Shown here piece after piece: positions 36,384-39,989 of a stretch of 39,989 bases of DNA (the first letter of the stretch is position 1; every line of letters starts with the position of its first letter). Source of the stretch: an uncultured bacterium. Its GTDB lineage: Bacteria; Bacillota; Clostridia; Oscillospirales; Oscillospiraceae. The stretch lies in NCBI GenBank assembly GCA_949293245.1, contig CASFCS010000019.1, positions 1-39,989 of the forward strand, given 5' to 3'. The position numbers were made by a program, and so were the translations under genes. The notes beneath the pieces were generated by a model. It was not told the origin of the DNA and did no database searches. It saw nothing but the letters and a program-made list of their open reading frames with translations.

Positions 36384-37511
36384 TTGCCACAGGAACAACG
36401 ACGCACCGCGCGGAGCGGGGGGGAGACCTCCCGGAGAAGTGCAGGAGCGGGGAAGAAGAGAAGTAAGAAAAAGGGGGGCGTAGCCCTGACCCTGGGCAAG
36501 GCCGCTTTGTATGTCCTCTTCGTCATCGGCATCTCGGCCCTGCTGGCCACCCTGGGGTGGAACTGGGCCAACGACGTGCTGGCCCTGAACAAGGAGTACA
36601 GCTCGGTGATCATCACCGTGGAGGAGGATGAGGACTTCGACCAGATCGTGGATACCCTCAAGGAGGAGGGCATCATCCAGTACCCCATGGTCTTTAAGCT
36701 CTACGCCTTTTTCTCCAGCGCAGAGGAGAAGATCGCCCCGGGCACCTACGCCCTGGACACCGACATGGACTACCGGGCCATCGTCACCAACATGAGCGCC
36801 TCCTCCGCCACCCGGCAGACGGTGAACGTCACCATCCCGGAGGGCTACACCATTGACCAGATCTTCCAGCTGCTGGAGGACAAGGGGGTGTCCAGCGTGG
36901 AGAAGCTCCAGGATATGGCCGCCAATTACGACTATAAGTTCACCTGGCTTCAGGGCGTGATCCCCCTGGGGGAGTACACCCGGCTGGAGGGGTACCTCTT
37001 CCCCGACACCTACACTTTCTACATGGGGGAGGACCCCAAGTACGTCATCAACAAGATGCTGGCCAACTTTGAGCGGAAGATGGAGGGCTACTTCGACCAG
37101 ATCGAGGAGAGCGGGTACACCCTGGCGGACATCGTCACCATCGCCTCCATGATCGAGAAGGAGACCGACGGCGACGACCAGGCCAAAATCGCCTCGGTGA
37201 TCTACAACCGTCTGGAGGGGAGCACCACCAACGGCTACCTTCAGATCGACTCCACCCTGGTGTATATCAACGGGGGCAGAGTGCCCACGGAGGAGGACAA
37301 GTCCATCGACTCCCCCTACAACACCTACCTCTACCCCGGTCTGCCCGCCGGGCCCATCGCCAACCCGGGCATGGAGGCTCTCTACGCCGCCCTGGAGCCC
37401 GAGAGCACCAACTATTATTATTACGCCCTGGGGGATGACGGCAAGCACCACTTCTTCCGCACCTACCAGGAGCACCAGAACTTCATCGCCACCCAGGAGC
37501 TCTACCAGTGA
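36384..37511 (+). CDS. mltG: Endolytic murein transglycosylase MltG
   Basis: A 375-residue single-pass membrane enzyme that cuts nascent glycan strands and so sets their length. The start is TTG 36384, with AGGAG 10 bases upstream; no ATG exists before the conserved region. A basic cytoplasmic segment (RRTARSGG...KKRSKKKGG) leads to a membrane helix (~35-57), then a LysM-like subdomain and the YceG domain: YLFPDTYTFYMGEDP, DIVTIASMIEKETDGDDQAKIASVIYNRLEG, with E258 of EKET the likely catalytic Glu, and YNTYLYPGLPAGPIANPGMEALYAALEP. The stop overlaps the ATG of the U32 gene by one base (TGATG), so the two are coupled. Confidence 0.96.
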   Translation: MPQEQRRTARSGGETSRRSAGAGKKRSKKKGGVALTLGKAALYVLFVIGISALLATLGWNWANDVLALNKEYSSVIITVEEDEDFDQIVDTLKEEGIIQYPMVFKLYAFFSSAEEKIAPGTYALDTDMDYRAIVTNMSASSATRQTVNVTIPEGYTIDQIFQLLEDKGVSSVEKLQDMAANYDYKFTWLQGVIPLGEYTRLEGYLFPDTYTFYMGEDPKYVINKMLANFERKMEGYFDQIEESGYTLADIVTIASMIEKETDGDDQAKIASVIYNRLEGSTTNGYLQIDSTLVYINGGRVPTEEDKSIDSPYNTYLYPGLPAGPIANPGMEALYAALEPESTNYYYYALGDDGKHHFFRTYQEHQNFIATQELYQ

Positions 37512-38728
37512 TGGCCCGGGGTAAAGTGGAGCTCCTCGCCCCGGCGGGGGACATGGAGCGGCTGGAGATGGCGGTGGCCTACGGCGCCGACGCGGTATAC
37601 CTGGCGGGGAACGACTTCGGCATGCGGGCCTTCGCCGGCAACTTTGACCGCCAGGAGCTGGCCCGGGGGGTGGCCCTGGCCCACCGGGCGGGGGTGGCGG
37701 TCCACGTGACGTGCAACACCATGCCCCGCAACAGCGAGGTGGCGCGCCTGCCCGCTTTTCTGGAGGAGCTGGACGGGCTGGGGGTGGATGCAGTCATCGC
37801 CGCCGACGCCGGGGTGATGGCTCTGGCCCGCCGGCATGCCCCCCATGTGAAGCTCCACATCTCCACCCAGGCGGGGGTGACCAACTACGAGAGCGCCCGG
37901 GCCTGGCACGAGCTGGGGGCCAGCCGGGTGATACTGGCCCGTGAGCTCTCCCTGGAGGAGATCCGGGAGATCCGGGCCAAGACCCCGCCGGAGCTGGAGA
38001 TCGAGGCCTTTGTCCACGGGGCCATGTGCGTGAGCTACTCGGGGCGGTGCCTCCTGTCCAACTATATGACCGGGCGGGACGCCTCCCGGGGGGCCTGCGC
38101 CCAGCCCTGCCGGTATCAGTACGCCCTGGTGGAGGAGAAGCGCCCCGGGGAGTACTTCCCCATCCGGGAGGAGGACGGGGAGACCTTCATCCTCAACTCC
38201 CGGGACATGTGCATGATTGACCACATCCCGGAGCTGCTGGAGGCGGGCCTCACGTCCCTGAAGATCGAGGGGCGAGCCAAGAGCGCCTACTATGCCGCCA
38301 TCACTACCGCCGCCTACCGCCACGCCATTGACGCCGCGGCGGCGGGGGTGCCCCTGGAGAAGGTGTGGCGGGACGAGGTGGACAAGGTGAGCCACCGGCA
38401 CTACTCCACCGGCTTCTACTTCGGCCAGCCGGGGCAGTACACCCACTCCGCCCGGTACATCCGGGACTGGCAGGTGGTGGCCCAGGTGGTGTCCTGCGCC
38501 CCCGACGGGGAGGCGGTGCTCACATTGAAAAACAAGTTCTCCACCGGGGACCCCCTGGAGCTGGTGGGTCCCGGAGTGGCGGCCACCCCCTTCACCGCCG
38601 GTCCTCTGGCGGACGGGGCGGGGGAGCCCATCCCCCAGGCCAGGGTGCCCCAGATGACCTTCCGCATGAAGCTGCCCTGCCAGGCGCCCCCCCTGTCCCT
38701 GGTGCGGGCCTGCCGGGAAAACAGTTGA
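37511..38728 (+). CDS. Peptidase U32 family protein (TrhP-like tRNA hydroxylation factor)
   Basis: A 405-residue protein with the U32 start VELLAPAGDMERLEMAVAYGADAVYLAG, STQAGVTNYESARAWHELGASRVILARELSLEEI, and the signature FVHGAMCVSYSGRCLLSNYMTGRDASRGACAQPCRYQY, followed by LKIEGRAKSAYY. U32 proteins were named as collagenases, but members in E. coli and B. subtilis (TrhP) install 5-hydroxyuridine at tRNA position 34, and RlhA acts on 23S rRNA; the cysteines (GAMC, GRC, GAC, PC) likely hold an iron-sulfur cluster. tRNA modification is the best guess here. ATG 37511 overlaps the mltG stop. The alaS promoter -35 overlaps this gene's own stop codon. Confidence 0.9.
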   Translation: MARGKVELLAPAGDMERLEMAVAYGADAVYLAGNDFGMRAFAGNFDRQELARGVALAHRAGVAVHVTCNTMPRNSEVARLPAFLEELDGLGVDAVIAADAGVMALARRHAPHVKLHISTQAGVTNYESARAWHELGASRVILARELSLEEIREIRAKTPPELEIEAFVHGAMCVSYSGRCLLSNYMTGRDASRGACAQPCRYQYALVEEKRPGEYFPIREEDGETFILNSRDMCMIDHIPELLEAGLTSLKIEGRAKSAYYAAITTAAYRHAIDAAAAGVPLEKVWRDEVDKVSHRHYSTGFYFGQPGQYTHSARYIRDWQVVAQVVSCAPDGEAVLTLKNKFSTGDPLELVGPGVAATPFTAGPLADGAGEPIPQARVPQMTFRMKLPCQAPPLSLVRACRENS

Positions 38729-38752
38729 CAACCGCCCAGGATGTGATAAAAT
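38725..38752 (+). promoter_or_regulatory. Promoter of the T-box-alaS unit
   Basis: TTGACA (38725-38730) overlapping the U32 stop codon, a 16-base spacer, then TAAAAT (38747-38752). Confidence 0.88.
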
Positions 38753-38759
38753 AATGTCT

Positions 38760-38992
38760 GCTATTGCGACGACGAAGCCAAGCGGGCCACGCCGCGCCCA
38801 GCGAGAGGGGAGAGTGCAAGCCCTCCGCGACACGGACCCGCGCGCCACTTCACCAGCTGCCCGGGAGGACCGGGACGGCCCATCCCCGTTACAGGATGCA
38901 ATGAGATGCGCCCTTTACAACAGGGTGTAATCAGGGTGGTACCGCGGAGCTGTACGCTTCGCCCCTGGCTTTCAGGGGCGAAGCGTTTTTTT
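38760..38992 (+). promoter_or_regulatory. T-box riboswitch with intrinsic terminator (alanine)
   Basis: A ~230-base leader ending in the T-box sequence TGGTACCGCGG (38937-38947) and a terminator: ACGCTTCGCCCCTG / CAGGGGCGAAGCGT (38954-38986, loop GCTTT) with seven T. Uncharged tRNA pairs its CCA end with the T-box bulge and prevents the terminator. Stem I would be at ~38765-38880; several GCC triplets could be the Ala specifier, and I cannot fix which by eye. The position before alaS supports tRNA-Ala as the ligand. Confidence 0.92.
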
Positions 38993-39014
38993 CTGTAGAG
39001 ATAGGGGGGTATGA

Positions 39015-39248
39015 ATGGAGTCAACTTGGAGATTGGTGGAGGAGTACAAGACCTTCCGGGGGCTTCTGCTGCACAAGCGCCCGGCCTGGTTCCACCACGA
39101 GACCGTCTGGCTCACCCTGCGGGGGGAGGACAGAACGCTGAAGGTGAGCTGCCCCAGCAGCATGGCCGACCACATCCGGGAGGGCGTGTCCTACCGGGTG
39201 GGGCATGTGAACAGCCAGCTGGTGGAGATCCACCCCTGCCCGGTGTGA
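39015..39248 (+). CDS. Small protein of unknown function between the T-box and alaS
   Basis: A 77-residue protein. ATG 39015 follows AGGGGGG by 5-7 bases; an ATG at 39011 is in another frame. The sequence (ESTWRLVEEYKTFRGLLLHKRPAWFHHE, then TVWLTLRGEDRTLKVSCPSSMADHIREGVSYRVGHVNSQLVEIHP) reads as a small beta-barrel-like fold with no membrane segment. No family is recognised. It starts just 23 bases after the T-box terminator, so its expression should respond to alanyl-tRNA charging like alaS, which follows after an 82-base gap. The codon pattern matches the neighbours. Confidence 0.75.
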   Translation: MESTWRLVEEYKTFRGLLLHKRPAWFHHETVWLTLRGEDRTLKVSCPSSMADHIREGVSYRVGHVNSQLVEIHPCPV

Positions 39249-39270
39249 CCGGGATACGAGAGCCAGTACC

Positions 39271-39290
39271 CCGTCAGGTCCCCCTGACGG
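39271..39290 (+). repeat. Short hairpin upstream of alaS
   Basis: A perfect 8-bp stem CCGTCAGG / CCTGACGG with loop TCCC. No T-run follows, so it is more likely an mRNA processing or stability element than a terminator. Confidence 0.45.
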
Positions 39291-39330
39291 AGAGATGATA
39301 TTTGGAAGTTATATTTGGAGGTAGAGTCCC

Positions 39331-39989
<659 letters not shown>

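Overview
The window looks like a chromosomal stretch from a GC-rich, spore-forming, anaerobic member of the Clostridia, most like the Oscillospiraceae of the Flavonifractor / Lawsonibacter / Intestinimonas kind. The genus is inferred from general character, not computed. Support comes from clostridial gene content: SpoVT, a SpoIIQ-like M23 protein, SLH-anchored surface enzymes, a T-box in front of alaS and a Cys/Gly-rich spore-former-type peptide. Codons strongly prefer G or C at the third position, and sigma-A type promoters are clear (TTGACA/TATAAT with 16-17 bp spacers). Genes are dense and lie on both strands. I see no rRNA, tRNA, CRISPR array, insertion sequence or prophage.

Layout. 1-1510: 3' part of groL and its terminator, followed by a second copy of the groL tail and terminator. 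1860-3130 (minus): an SPFH membrane protein with a ribbon-helix-helix protein, behind a promoter carrying three ATATC sites 11 bp apart. 3240-3965 (minus): an AT-richer XRE regulator with membrane segments and a zinc ribbon. 4215-7904: prfB without the usual frameshift site, then an SLH-anchored 5'-nucleotidase. 8056-12891: an unknown acidic protein, a double-OB SSB-like protein, a membrane EAL protein with a dead GGDEF, a DUF1643 protein, and SfsA. 12967-16320: an ammonium channel fused to its own PII protein, behind a structured leader, then a palindrome-rich spacer and an asparaginase. 16375-18057: a DMT transporter and a DtxR-type repressor facing an orphan feoA. 18187-19404: the rpsF-ssb-rpsR operon.

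19424-24861: small membrane proteins, a SpoIIQ-like M23 protein, a four-module flavin/rhodanese/siroheme/ferredoxin oxidoreductase, and a CcdA-TlpA fusion. 24914-26601: ThpR, SpoVT and CsoR. 26859-29086 (minus): a lipase-like hydrolase translationally coupled to a hexokinase. 29297-32992: peptidase T, an SLH-anchored S41 protease and a VanX-type dipeptidase. 33056-33244: a decayed membrane protein gene. 33480-35987: a TagA/WecG glycosyltransferase, thymidylate kinase, a DJ-1 family protein and 5-formyl-THF cyclo-ligase, packed tightly. 36043-38728: a Cys-rich peptide, then MltG and a U32 protein. 38725-39989: an alaS T-box, a small unknown gene, and the start of alaS.

Themes that join genes: cell-envelope work (two SLH enzymes, VanX, MltG, TagA, M23), nitrogen supply (Amt-PII, asparaginase), sulfur/thiol redox (the multidomain reductase and the CcdA-TlpA fusion), and metal sensing (DtxR-type and CsoR). 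The items I find most worth following are the SPFH-RHH unit with its phased operator, the four-module sulfite-reductase-like fusion, the Amt-PII fusion with its hairpin leader, the palindrome-rich amt-ansA spacer and the Cys-rich peptide.
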